Positions 1 through 12,118 of a stretch of 64,000 bases of DNA are shown here, piece after piece (position 1 is the stretch's first letter; every line of letters starts with the position of its first letter). Source of the DNA: Cercis canadensis. Its lineage: Eukaryota; Streptophyta; Magnoliopsida; Fabales; Fabaceae. Position numbers and translations under genes: made by a program. Where the stretch lies: contig QAOA01001366.1 of assembly GCA_003255065.1 (NCBI GenBank), forward strand, positions 827,341-891,340, read 5' to 3'. The notes beneath the pieces are model-generated. The model was not told where the DNA came from and searched no databases. It saw only the letters and a program-made list of their open reading frames with translations.

Positions 1-120
1 AATTAAGATTAATAATGGAAGTTTGCTAAGCTATACCCCCTTTAGAGGGGGTGTAGCGCTACCCATCATCCTTATTGGATGTCTTTTATGGGACCCAGAT
101 GTCGAATTTAGTGTTATTGC

Positions 121-350
121 GAAAATTTTAAAAAAATTGAGTCATTTAGTATATCATAGAATGCATATTTTTTTATAAAATATAAAAACGACATAATATA
201 AAAAAGTGTGTCAAACAAAAAATTTAAATTTTGCCCAAAAAAAAGAATTTTACACGCTTTTCTGTTATGTCATTCTTGTATATTTATAAAAAAAAAAAAA
301 AAAAATTATATATTTTATCACATACTAAATAACTCAATTTTTTGATAACT
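121..350. mobile_element. Palindromic MITE, family A, copy 1
   Basis: The left arm begins with an AAAAAATTGAG-type motif near 130. The right arm ends with its inverse, ACTAAATAACTCAATTTTTT, near 325-344. Between them the arms are imperfect inverted repeats of about 90 bp, so the whole element can fold into one hairpin. It has no coding capacity. The same arms recur at 764-948 and 15514-15673. The superfamily is not determined because no clear target-site duplication was found. Confidence 0.65.
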
Positions 351-763
351 TCACATCTTAATAATGCCAAGTTATGACAATCATGTCAAAAATAACTAGT
401 AATGCAAATTGCAATATGAGATGAGTAAATCTTTTTTTCTTTGGTTTTGTATATGTAACTTTGGAAATATCTCTTTTCAAAGATAAGTGGGTCACTGTTG
501 GGCTTGGCTCACTATCAAGTTCAAAATGTCAGAATACTGTAACAGGCCCTCTATTTAAAACCCATAATTTTGAAGCTAACAGTATGTAAGGCTTATCATT
601 ACCTAAGGGGCCCAACAAACTTCAAAAAACTGTTGTTCTTTCTCTGTCAATTTATAAGGTAAGGGATAAGTTATCACTTTATTTTGGAGTGGTAGCATTA
701 TATTTTTTTAGTTGGGTGAGTTGGAATGGAATTTATAGTATGATTTTGGTATTATTGTGAAGA

Positions 764-948
764 TCTCAAAAAATTGAGTTATTCAGTATGTGCTAGAACA
801 TAATTTTTTATAAAATGTAAAAACGACACTATATAAAAAAATATGTTAAAAAATTTATTTCTTAACACATTTTTTTTATATTATGTTATTATTATATTTT
901 ATAATAAATTATGTATATTAATATATACTAAATAACTCAATTTTTTCG
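764..948. mobile_element. Palindromic MITE, family A, copy 2
   Basis: This is the best-preserved of the three copies. The left arm reads TCAAAAAATTGAGTTATT and the right arm ends with ACTAAATAACTCAATTTTTT. The inner arms carry matching ATAATTTTTTATAAAATGTA-type and TATTTTATAATAAATTATG-type segments. It is non-coding. Confidence 0.7.
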
Positions 949-1024
949 TCAACATAAACCCACCCAGCCTAAAAGTAATAATATAGGATTCACCTAATAA
1001 TAATAATATTATTATTATTATAGA

Positions 1025-1260
1025 GATTTTATGATACCACATGAAATATTATATATATAATAATATTATTATTATAGGGTTCACCTAATAACTCAATTTT
1101 ATGATAGCATATATAATTTTTATATTTTATTAGATATAAAATATAATTTATTTAATTTTTTAAACAAATTTAAAAATAATTAACTTATACACATGTCATT
1201 CATTTATTAATTATTTTATGTAATATAACATATTACATAAATACTAAAAATATCTAAAAA
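1025..1260 (-). mobile_element. MITE, family B, copy 1
   Basis: Read on the minus strand, this matches the element at 55334-55545. It begins with AGATATTTTTAGTATTTATG, has an inner TTTTTAAATTTGTTT segment, and ends with a TGTGGTATCATAAAATCTC-type segment. A short ATT microsatellite and a piece resembling family A lie inside it, so the copy may be composite. It has no ORF. Confidence 0.5.
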
Positions 1261-2239
1261 AAAAAAAACTTCCTATTATTATCATCATTATTATTTTATT
1301 TCCTTATCTCTTAAAAAATACAACAACAGAGAAATATTTAAGGTGGTTGGCTGGGGAAGAGAGGGACAGAGATTAGAAGCAGGGCAGTGTCGAGGCCAGG
1401 CTTTCTGATATTTGTGCGAGGGACCACTCTAATCGTTATAGTATAGGTGATTAATGCAGGCAATCACTCCTATCCCTATCCCTCCCTTGAAACGACACCA
1501 CTCTGTCGTAGCCCAACTTCAACCCAACCACATGCTTTGCCTCCCAACAAACAACTTTGTCTGCCTTTAGAGTCACAATAACAAAAAAAAATCCACACTC
1601 AATGGCCACAAAATTTTGCATCATGTCTAATATAATAGTGATTTTTAAGAATATCAATCACAATCAACAAGAAAATGTAGTTTTATTAAACAATTAAAAG
1701 TATCATCAGATTCAGATATTATTAGATGTAAATCGAATTCATGTTTTGAGGAATGATCAATGATTTAAGAGTATAACAATTTTACAATTTACACTTTGAA
1801 AAAATCCTCAAGCGGCATATATAATGTTGGAAAACAAAATTGAGTGGGGTAGGATTCAAAATAATTGATAAAAAAAAATAGAGTTTTAAATTTTTAATTA
1901 ATACAGTACAATTACTTCTTTAAGATTTTTGTTTGAAAATTCAATTTGACATACTTATTTTGATGTACATAGATAAATACGCTTACTTTCATTTTATATT
2001 TTTTTATATTTTAATTACGATTTTAAGTTTAAATATTAAATTTTTAAATTTTTAAAATAAATTTAATATCAATTAATCGTTTAATTTTTATTTTTGATTT
2101 GTAGCCTCATATTTAATGAAAGATTAAATTTTATTTTATAAAGTTATTTTAATAAAATTTAATTTTTGATTTATAAATAATTGAGAAAAAAAAAAAAAAA
2201 AGTGAGGAGTTTAAGAAGAATGTTAATAGTGGGGAAGAC

Positions 2240-2840
2240 GTAGGGAGCTGATTCCCAAAAGTGGAAATATTCCCAGATCTGGAACGACCGTCCGTGACAA
2301 CTGAATCCCACTTTGATCACGCCACGTGTACTACTCTGCACCCCACTACCGTAATAGTAGCAGTAGACAAGTAGACCACTACTGTCTACAAAACTTAACA
2401 CCTAATCTAACCCCTTATGCCTACCCAAAATTCCTTTCTTTTACGCGGATTCCTTTCTTTATTATTTAATTCTATGTTGGGACCAAAAACAGCACACGCG
2501 CCGCCCGCTGTCTGCGGTGGGGCCCAGATTGTACGAAGGCAGGAAAATGACAAGGGCGCGTGTCTATGAAATGCGCGTGAAGATGGATGAGTGGGAAACA
2601 CCAAGGGAGTAGTACCCAGATCGCGGGGTTCCTTATTTATGGTGGTGGTCACGTTTGCAGGGCTCGAGGCCTTAGCTCCTCGTCATGTGCGCCGCCTATG
2701 ACAAAAAGGCAACACCTCCTTAAATACAGCCCTACCCGACCATAGCTTAGGTGGCTGCTACTAGATCGCCGTTCCACTGTAAACATACTCACTAATATTT
2801 TTCCAAACTCAGCGCGTGGAAGCACGCTCCGTCAAATTAC
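2240..2840. promoter_or_regulatory. Orphan GC-richer promoter-like block
   Basis: This 600-bp island is clearly richer in GC than its surroundings. It holds a CACGTG G-box at 2323-2328 inside GCCACGTGTA (ABRE-like), an ACGCGCCGCC motif near 2496-2505, GCGCGTGTC at 2556-2564 (similar to the CE3 coupling element found beside ABREs) and a TTAAATA possible TATA box at 2720-2726. No ORF with a recognisable domain follows. A transposon begins 12 bp past this block. The motifs are seen directly; promoter function is inferred. Confidence 0.35.
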
Positions 2841-2851
2841 CCACTTTATTA

Positions 2852-3447
2852 GGGTAATTCCTCTAATATTGTACATTTACATCTTATTTATGCTTCTACG
2901 GCATTTTTTAAAGAATTTTTATAATTATGACAGTTTCTTTTTTTAACTTTTCCTGTTTATCGTTGAATTTTGACATGCATTGAGGTGACAAATTTTTATT
3001 GGAGCTTCTTTACAGTATCACATTTTGAGGGTTTTTTTTTTTTTCTTTTTGCTTTTATAGCTTCAAGTGTCGAATTTTGCCATTCTTGTGTCAAAGTTTG
3101 CCTCCATCTTCTTTCAAGTGCCGCGTTTTGATTCTTTTTGTTTGTTTTTTTTTATGCCTTCAAGCCTTTAAATGTCGAACTTTGGAATAGTCTTGAAGTG
3201 CCGAATTTTGCCTTGGACCATCTTTGGAGTGTCGACACTTGAAGCTATAAAGGAAAAAAGAAAAAAAAAAAAACCCCAAAATGTGATACTATAAAAAAGG
3301 TTCCAGTGAAAATTCGTCACCCCAATGCATGTCAAAATTCGACAATAAACAAGAAAAAAAGAAACTGTCATAGTTATGAAAATTCTTTCAAAAGTGCCGT
3401 AGATGCGTAAATAAGATGCAAATGTACAGTATTGTAAGGAATCACCC
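2852..3447. mobile_element. Foldback MITE, Mutator-like, long TIRs
   Basis: The element is 596 bp long and flanked by a perfect 9-bp direct repeat, ACTTTATTA, at 2843-2851 and 3448-3456. A 9-bp target duplication is typical of Mutator-like elements. The left end begins GGGTAATTCCT and the right end is the inverse of GGGTGATTCCT. The terminal inverted repeats extend about 220-230 bp each (about 2852-3075 and 3225-3447), so more than two thirds of the element is self-complementary. The 150-bp centre repeats CAAGTGCCGAATTTTG-like motifs. It encodes no transposase and must rely on one encoded elsewhere. Confidence 0.85.
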
Positions 3448-4929
3448 ACTTTATTAATTTCATACCTATCTAAATTTAATTAAATTATTTAATATCACAC
3501 ATAATATTTATATTATATATAAGATAATTTGTGCCCTTCATAAAATGTTACCTCCACTTTAGTGCTCTTACTACTAAAGTTTCGGGGGAGACAAACCCAT
3601 AATATGACTTTAAAAAATAATTGTTTAACATGTGTATGTCTTAAAACAGCTACATATAATATGCAAATAGTGCTTCTCTTTGATCTAATTAAACTATATT
3701 TGGACCCCGCATACTAACATGAAAAAAATTATAAACATTTAAGTCATTAATAAATGTCACAATCAACAACGTAAGTATATTAAAATTTAATCTTAAACTC
3801 AAAAAAAATTAAACTTTAAAAGTTATGTATATAACCCTTTAATTATTGTTGAAAGTGATATTATAACTAAATTTAAATTAATTAAACTCAAGTTTTATAT
3901 ATATTTTAGAGAAGGGGGGAGAGAGAGAGAGAGAGCGCCGCTTTTGTTTTTTAAAAGAGAGTAGGGTTTTGGTGTGAGGGGGTGTGAAATACGAATGTTG
4001 GAGTTAGAAGGGACTGTAGTTGGAGGATACTGTGTCTGTGTCTGTCTCCACTTTCTCACTCCGTTTACTTTTGCACTGTTTTCTCTTTCATTGCCATTGC
4101 CCTTGCCTTTGCCTTTGCCTTTGCCTTTACCTCTGCCTCTCTAGTCTCTGTCTCGGTAACGTCATCCCTTCTGTATCATCAATTATATGCCAGGATATGG
4201 ATGTGGATATGCCTTCCCCCCTTTCTTCTCTGTCTTTACTTGTTCTAATGCTTCTTCCTCCCACTGTCTGTCCCTTTTTGTTCCTAATTCTGTTCATTTC
4301 CTCAATCTCTATACACCTTTTACCTCTTAACAAATGATTAAATATATACATTTCAATTTAAAAACATAAACCATGGTTTTAGCAACACAACTTTAATCTA
4401 TAATATTCACATTTCTTATTGTATTCTTCCTCCCATTAATATTCTCACTTAAATTATATTATCCAACTAATATTTTGGAAATTATTTCAATATGAATTAT
4501 GTACTGAGTGAAGAAGTAGGGTTTTTCCTCCTCAAAATGGTATCTTTTATACCCATTTAATATTTGGTGGCTGGATTTTATAGCCTTCTAGCCATAGCCC
4601 AGTCATAGGGCAGGGGAATATTTCATTTGGATTTTTCTATTAATTACACTGAATAATATGTGAAAGATTGATATTGATTTTATTTAGTACCTCACAAATT
4701 TAGGGTGTTGCTATGTTGTATTTTTTAGGGTGACTTATGTTTTATTTAAGTAGTTCTTATATTATTTTCATTTTAAATTGTTTAATATTGATACAATTCA
4801 TATAATTGAAGTTTTATTAAATTAATGTCGAGTATCTAAAAAAGTTTAAGTAAATTTAATAAAATTTAAATTATATTAAATTATAATGATATGATACAAT
4901 TTAAAATCAAAATAATACAAAACACATTT

Positions 4930-5016
4930 TTTTTTTGATATGAACTCAGGTATCCCTATCTTATTATCGGGACGGGACTAATCCTGTTCGGCGTCACCCC
5001 TCCACAATACAAAACC
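4930..5016 (-). mobile_element. Possible SINE 3' fragment
   Basis: Read on the minus strand, a unique GC-richer segment (containing CCCGTCCCGATAATAAGAT) ends in GAGTTCATATC followed by an A-run. That layout resembles a SINE tail. No target duplication or complete Pol III promoter was found, so the call is tentative. Confidence 0.3.
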
Positions 5017-8000
5017 CATTTAAATATAACAAAAGTCACTCCAAATAAATGTAGCATGACATCACCTCAAATTTATTTAAAAATTGACTTTGATTGGGAA
5101 TTTATTATAGCTTGGGTTGGGCCTAAGCAGTAGATGGAGCCCATCGCTTTTAAACGAATCCTCGGACCTAGGCCCGCCTACCACGTACACTTTCTATCGC
5201 AATAAATTGACTATAGTAATTAGTTTCATTAATGGAGTTGTAGTAGAAACTAGATTTTGCTTCACATGTTTGTATATATTTTTCAATCATCAAGTCTTTT
5301 TTTATAAGTTTAATTATGTACTATCAATGCTATGGCCTAATCTATATTCTGATTTTTTTTTCGTTTTTGTCATTAAATATAGAGAGTTGAAATATAAAAA
5401 AAAAAAAAAATCAGATTTGAATCTAGGACCTTCATATTTTTTTTTAAATCTTTGAGTCAGTTATATTTCATGTGTTTGTGTTGTTTTAAATTTATCACAT
5501 AGTAAAATAATTTTTTTCTTTATTTAAATGTAATTGATTATAATTAGTTTGAAGTAAATTCTATATATTATGGGGTCTAATGTAAAAACCAAAAATATAT
5601 AGTTAAAATTTAATAGTGCAAATAGAGAGTACTTATTTCTTGTAAATTTTGTGCAGTGTTCAAATCTTGATGTTTAAAAGATATAATACAATTCCAGGAG
5701 ATTTAAATCTTTATTTATGAATATTAAGAAATTTTAATCCTATAATTAAGATTTATAGTTTTAATTTAAGTTTTGATGCCTATCTATCACATCAAATTGG
5801 ATTCTAGACATCATATGAGTGCTTACTCTTCAACTTGTGTGTTGCTCATTTTTTTTGTTAGAAAAAGAAAAGTGTTTCTTTCAAGTAAGATTCAGATGTA
5901 AATTGGTGCAAATCATGGCTAATTATTGATCATAAGCCTTACCAACAAGCAAGTTGAGTGTGACTTCATATTTTATTTTGTTTGAGATTTGAGATTTGCT
6001 ATCCATTCATCATGTGCTCATGTTCTAATTCAAAATAGTGTTATATCAATTAGCATTGTTGACTAAAGAAAGAAAGAAAACATTGTTTGCTACATTGTTT
6101 AAGATTGAGCTTATAAAGATAGCGATTTTAATGTCCCACTTGCTACATTAAAAGAGAAAAAGGAAAACAATATTGAAAGGACTTTTTCTTTATTATAAAA
6201 GTACAAAAACTTGCTATTCAATAACATTAATCAAAAAATTCATACTATATATTTTTTTTAATGTAAAATGAAAATTTTATTGTGCATCCACACAAATAAA
6301 TTAGTGATAATTGAACTACATGTAACATTATACACATCCATTTATAAAATTAGTGTTCATCATATGAATCTCTAACATTCAAATTTGTTCATGTGTAATT
6401 TTTATGATAATTATTCTTCCACAATAATTATAAGATTTATGGGGGAAAATAACCTTTCACTTAATTTTCCTATAAAATTATTTTCAAAAAATGAAAAAGT
6501 GCTTTAGAAGACCTATTTTTCATAAAAAAAATATTAATTTTAAATTGATAACAATCATAATCTAGTAGAAGAAAAGTAATAGAGACTATAAAAATGATAG
6601 GATTCGAGATATATTTTTATAGATAAACCTAAAAATGGGTGACTTGGAAAGAAAAAAGTTAGGTTTTTCTACATTGTAAATACACATATTTTTTTGTATG
6701 TCTATAACATGATAATATTTAAATTTAATCATATTCACTTAAATTTTAATTAAACTATATCAATTTTATTTAATTTTCTTACGACTAAAAAAAAAAACTG
6801 TACAAGTAAAAGAAAATCGTCATGGTGTTTTTTAAGTAAGAGAGAGAGAAAAAAAAATCCTGATTAAACTGTACTCACGTGACGCAGGTCTTATTCAGCA
6901 ATTAATAAAATAGAAAAGAAAGAATACGAAAAATGTATTTATTTAATTTTTATTTATTAGTATTATATATTATTGTTATTATTATTATAGGCAAAAAGAA
7001 AAGGACCACGGCGATTAGAAGGCAGAGCGCGGAGCTCAAGGAAAGAAAAGGAAGGGAGGCCCATAATAAATAATAATAAAAAAATAGAAAGAGTGAGAGA
7101 CAGCCAAATAACCAAACTCCTAAACAACTAAACCTAAATTTACGGAGGTGGCGTGTTGTCTCAGCACCGCCGTACAATTTCGGCTGTGGGTCCCAATTAT
7201 TCTCCTCAATAATTGGTCATTTTTCTTTCCCATCCAAACACCATCCAATTCTCCACTTCTATTCTCTTTATTTATATTTAAATTTTTTATTTTTAATATT
7301 CTTTTTCTCCACTTCTTATCTATTTTTTAAGAAAATTATTCTAATTTTTTTTATTTTAATTTTTTTATGAAGTTCAAACTATTATAATGTAATTTTGGAT
7401 GAATAACCAGTGAATTATCAGCTAAGAGTAGTGATATTCTCACATTCTTTTTATACCATGTTTTCACATCAATACAATTATACAATTTAAATTTGACATA
7501 ACTTACTGATCTACGCAATTTTTTTTCCATCAAATTCTAACTATATAACTCAACTAGGGTAAAAATGATACAAGACTATATTATATAAGAGTATAACTTT
7601 CCTATAACTAATGGTAGCTTTGTAAGAAAAGATGATTTATATATGAAATACAAAGTTTTGAAACCAAACCAATATAATTTAATAATTTGAATATTAGTCA
7701 AGATTTAAGAACTGGTTTGGGTCCCCTCAAAATAGATCTTTGTTCAGGAATATGATTAGAAGAATGAAAATTGATGAGGATAATATGAAAATTATATGGC
7801 CAGATTATCTTATCTGATTAGACGAGGAATATAAAATATAAAGAAAACAATAAGAACATGTAGGGTAGTTCTAAATGACACAATTAATTATCATTTTCAA
7901 AGTCATTCCTACAAATTGTTTATGAAATATTAACTTAGAGATGTGATTAAAATAAGAGCTGTGAAAAACATTCAACAAAATAAGGTTTCGATCGCTTCTT

Positions 8001-9270
8001 GAGATGGAATTATAGTATCACTTTATGCATTTGTTAAAAAAAAAAAGAATTCAAAGTGAAAATAAAACAATGGAATTATTAATATCACTCACCAAGGGCA
8101 TTATATGGACTTGTCTTATATGCATCATATATAAAAATGTGGAGAAGGAGATGAATGTACACGACACCTTTGCCATGCACGCCAGGGAATTGAAAGAGTA
8201 AAACCCAATCTTCAACCAACTTATCATCTATATAACACTAAATATAATGCAGCCCCTTGAAAGGGGCCATTTGGCAGAAAAGATTCAAAATTGAAACTAG
8301 CTATGTATAGGGTAAAATCATTATGGCGGGTCAAGTTTGGAGCAAACTCTTTTTAATGTTTAAAAATCTATTAAACTTTTTTTTATAATTAAACTCTTTT
8401 AGAATTAAGTTAATGTAAGTACACATAATATAACTGGTCTAAAAAATTATTAAAAAAAAATTAAGGTCTCAAGTTTAAATTCTTAATCACTGTATCCTAT
8501 ATAAAAAAAAATTTAATTTAATTTAATTTATCTAATAAAAAAAATATCATAGTTAATATTCTGATATTTAGAGTCAAGAGTTAGGTTTGCTTTGATTAAG
8601 AATCATAGTTTTCTTGAGCTTGACATTAAATCTGCATAGAAATTATTTCTCTCATAACAGGAGGACACGAATGAAAGATGGTGTACATCTCTTTAATTTG
8701 TGCACTTGATTAAAAGAATAGCAGTACAAACAACCATGACTTAATTCACACGATAGATCTGCCCTTATTCTAAAGTAACGAGAGGGTGTATAATGTCTAC
8801 ATATTTTAATTATCATATGTTTTGATGTGAATGGTATATTTCAACTGTTTCATTAGTCAACTTTTTGTTTTTCATAATGAAACATGTCTCTAATTAATTA
8901 TTTAATGTACTTTGTAAGAGTTGTTTCATAATAATTGTAAATATAACTTAATTAGCAATTATTTTTTCTTTTTTAAAAAAGCTTTCAAGATGAAACGTGA
9001 TCTAGATATGTTCCATTATATGCAACCAACTAGGTTTCAATTTGTCTCTTTAATGAAGAGTTATGAGAGGAGTGTCAACTTGCTGTGCTATGATTGGTCT
9101 AAACCTATGTAGCTTAATGTAATTTATTTTTGAACCTATATTCATTTCCTTAAAGTTTAAAGACAGCTTTGAAAGAAAAGGGGAAAAAAAAAAAAGGAGT
9201 GTAAAGATCAAGGTTAAGCAAGAGTTTAGACCAGAAGAGCATGCATGAACTTCAACATTGTAATTAATTG

Positions 9271-9631
9271 CTCATATTTTATAAAAAAATGAATTTACTC
9301 TAGGGTTTATTCATATCCGTGATTACAAATTGAAAGTTAAAAAGTTAAACTATAGATTATGCAAGCACTAATTAATTATAAATCTTAGCTAGGAGGATAA
9401 AATGGATTCATCTAATTAAATGGATAAAAGATAACTCATTAAATATTAANCTCATATTTTATATAAAAAAATGAATTTACTCTAGGGTTTATTCATATCC
9501 GTGATTACAAATTGAAAGTTTAAAAGTTAAACTATAGATTATGCAAGCACTAATTAATTGTAAATCTTAGCTAGGAGGATAAAATGGATTCATCTAATTA
9601 AATGGATAAAAGATAACTCATTAAATATTAA
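9271..9631. repeat. 179-bp duplication around a single N (assembly join)
   Basis: Positions 9271-9449 and 9451-9631 are nearly identical, differing by a few indels and substitutions, and are separated by one N at 9450. A one-base gap between two copies of the same sequence is the expected signature of overlapping contig ends or haplotypes placed end to end. It is probably not a biological tandem repeat. Confidence 0.8.
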
Positions 9632-10140
9632 AAAATGAATCAAATTAGGGTATATTTTAAAACTTCTTTCAGATTAAACGCAAAGGATATAAAGGATGGA
9701 ACAGACCATTCAATTGCATGCCTTAGCAAGTTAGCATTATGAGTGCTGTCTCTCATTTTCATGCACTATGATTACTGTTTTCCATTAAACTTCAGTTTTT
9801 CTTTTTTACAAGATAAAAAAGTTACCTCATGAAGGTAATAAATATTCTAACTTTTCTGCAAAAAATCTAACTTCTAGCTCGACTATCTACTTATTATTGG
9901 ACTACAAAAAGAAGATCTCACATTCATATATACGACAAAATAAAAAGTTATTGCACTTCTTGTGGTTTTTGTTGCTTTTTCCTTTAGAACTTCTCAGGCT
10001 TTAATATAACACTCACGATATACAGTTTTTTTTATAGGAAAAACGATAGGTAACCTCTCTATATACTATTTAAGGAAACGTTCCATTTTATGCAGTGTGT
10101 AGTAGTGCTGTCTTTAGTGCTTCAAAAACATGCTCACATT

Positions 10141-10320
10141 ATTAATAAAGTGTTGGCTTAATAGAAATTAGTTGAGTTTTAATTATAGGTTATGAGTTCG
10201 AATTTTTGGAGTCGCATTTGTTTGAAGGAATTTATCGGTTACTACTCCCGTCTCGAACATAAATTAATCTCATATCTAAAGAGTGTGAATATACTCTATG
10301 TATATATATAAACAAAAAAA
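10141..10320 (+). mobile_element. SINE retrotransposon copy
   Basis: The 180-bp segment has a B-box-like Pol III motif (GAGTTCGAATTTTTGG, about 10193-10208), a weak A-box-like region upstream (near TGGCTTAATAG) and a terminal A-rich tail. It is flanked by 17-bp direct repeats that differ at one base: 10124-10140 and 10321-10337 (AAAAACATGCTC...CATT). A long target duplication plus an A-tail indicates LINE-dependent retroposition. It is non-coding and looks recent, given the well-preserved duplication. Confidence 0.7.
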
Positions 10321-10693
10321 AAAAACATGCTCTCATTTTCCACAAACATTTAAATATTTATTTATTTTTTGTTTTCAAATAAATGATAATCATCACTATA
10401 GAAACAAATCGATGACACATATACAAACAAAACTATATATTCCCAATAGCATTATAGTATTTAAGAAGAAGAATATCACTGCATGCCGTTGGTTTCAATG
10501 ATGGACATTGAGGCAGGCTGTCTCGCATAGTAAATGAAAAGAAAGGAAGGAATAATATGTGAGTGAGCACTGAGCCCACAGAAACGAAATTGTCTGAGAA
10601 CAAAGTCTTGTTCAATGATATTTATAAGGAATGTTGAGGACAACATCCCACATCTGCAAACATGTTCGAATAACCTATATATATAGTTATATA

Positions 10694-11198
10694 CCTAGAT
10701 GCGCCTAAAAAGATAATTGTTTGAGATTATTTTAAATCATACAACAAAATCTTGTTCATGAATTAGAGTTATTAGGAATAAAATAATTTTAGTTACTCAA
10801 ATCTTGCACTTATAATTGTGTATATTTGTTTTTATTTTCGTTAGATAAATTAAATTAAATTTTTTTAATTGAGGATGCTGAAGAATGAATATCAAACTTG
10901 GTATCTTAATTTTTAAATTTTTTTAGATTAATTATGTTATGTGTGCTTATTTTTATAATTATATAAATGATTTTATTTAATTCCAACTAAAAGAATTAAG
11001 TAAGGTTACTTTTATTTGCTTAAAGGCACTTCAACATAAGGCTACCTGAATTCAAACATATATAATTATAATGTAAGAGTTGTGTAAATAATTTGCTATT
11101 CGTAATGCAAAGGACAAAATCCCATATATAGAATGTATTGCAATTAGCTTTATGCCTAGATAGACCTAAAAGTATAATTGTTTGAGATTATTTGAAAT
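10694..11198 (+). repeat. Pair of 44-bp direct repeats 460 bp apart
   Basis: Segments at 10694-10737 and 11155-11198 share CCTAGAT...CCTAAAA..ATAATTGTTTGAGATTATTT with only a few differences. The intervening DNA has no recognisable coding. They could be remnants of a short element with direct ends or a simple segmental duplication; I cannot tell which. Confidence 0.45.
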
Positions 11199-12054
11199 TT
11201 TGAATGTTTATATTATTTTGGATATTGGAATTCTGATTAATTAAGAGAAGTGTGGTTCAACAGAGATCACAATTGGTATTTGTGGCTGATGGGTTTTCTT
11301 CTAATGCTTACCATAAATTAACCTCAATTACTTCATTTTCTATTGCCTTCATAAAATCTCCCTATACATGATTTTCCCTCTATATGGTTTGGAGGGGGCT
11401 TCAATTTGATCAATTTTTATATATCGCTTAAATGAGATTCCTCCTTAGCCTCCATCTCTCATATTAATAATTTTGGCCTATTTTGATGAATAATGTATGT
11501 ATTCACCGAGGATGATATTCAAATCTTATAATATTTATTTCACATCATTTTTTTTTAATAATCAGTAATAATATTTAATTATATGAATAAGTCAATAAAT
11601 ATAAGATAATGACGAGTGATTTAGATATTTTGTAGAATGTCAAAAGTTTGAGTTTCAATGCTGTCATATAACTAAAAATATTAATATTTATATAAATATT
11701 ATACATTATAAAGTTAGTTTTAATATTTATTATTTACCAAAATTTGATTGATTATTTTGTTTTTTTATCATAATAACATAATAACATTTTTATATCAAAG
11801 TAATTTTTTTTTTGCAAAGCTTTCATCACAACACTCAAAATAATGTATAACTTATCATTAACCGTAAATTTGGCAGGGCCAAGGCTATAATTACTATCTA
11901 TAATTTTTTTTTTGAGCTCCTTCCTCCCTCCCACCATGAATCCTTGATCTTCAATACATAATTAGTCATTATGTAAATCTAATTGGTGCAGCTATTTACA
12001 AACCATCATGCTAACTATCACTTCTAATCATACAAGTGAATGTAATGAAACACG

Positions 12055-12082
12055 CATGTGCATGTGCATGTGCATGTGCATA
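12055..12082 (+). repeat. (TGCATG)n microsatellite
   Basis: About four and a half units of GCATGT/TGCATG are seen directly. The unit is an RY-like CATGCA word, but a simple repeat does not by itself imply regulation. Confidence 0.8.
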
Positions 12083-12118
12083 TGATCAATCTTACTTATT
12101 AACATGCAATCTTAAGAG

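Larger units (their letters stand above)
1..2240. other. AT-rich intergenic spacer with MITE copies
   Basis: No gene is visible. ORFs here are short, low-complexity and lack any family signature. The stretch contains two copies of one palindromic miniature element (about 121-350 and 764-948) and one copy of a second family (about 1025-1260), listed separately. Positions 28-57 can form a GC-rich hairpin (CCCCCT/AGGGGG). The rest is poly-A/T-rich spacer. Confidence 0.7.
3457..10123. other. Intergenic spacer, no gene seen
   Basis: AT-rich spacer. It contains a (GA)n run near 3917-3936, a TTGCCT tandem at about 4096-4131, a possible minus-strand SINE fragment at 4930-5016, and a slightly GC-richer block at 6990-7200 that resembles old promoter or 5' UTR sequence but leads into no recognisable gene. 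ORFs here are short and lack domain signals. Confidence 0.6.

Noticed and set aside
3168..3449. 93-codon minus frame
   Set aside because: It lies in the inverted repeat of a Mutator-like MITE, so it is a non-coding transposon arm.
4020..4337. 105-codon open frame rich in Leu/Cys/Pro
   Set aside because: It starts at TTG, comes from a TTGCCT tandem repeat and has no domain.
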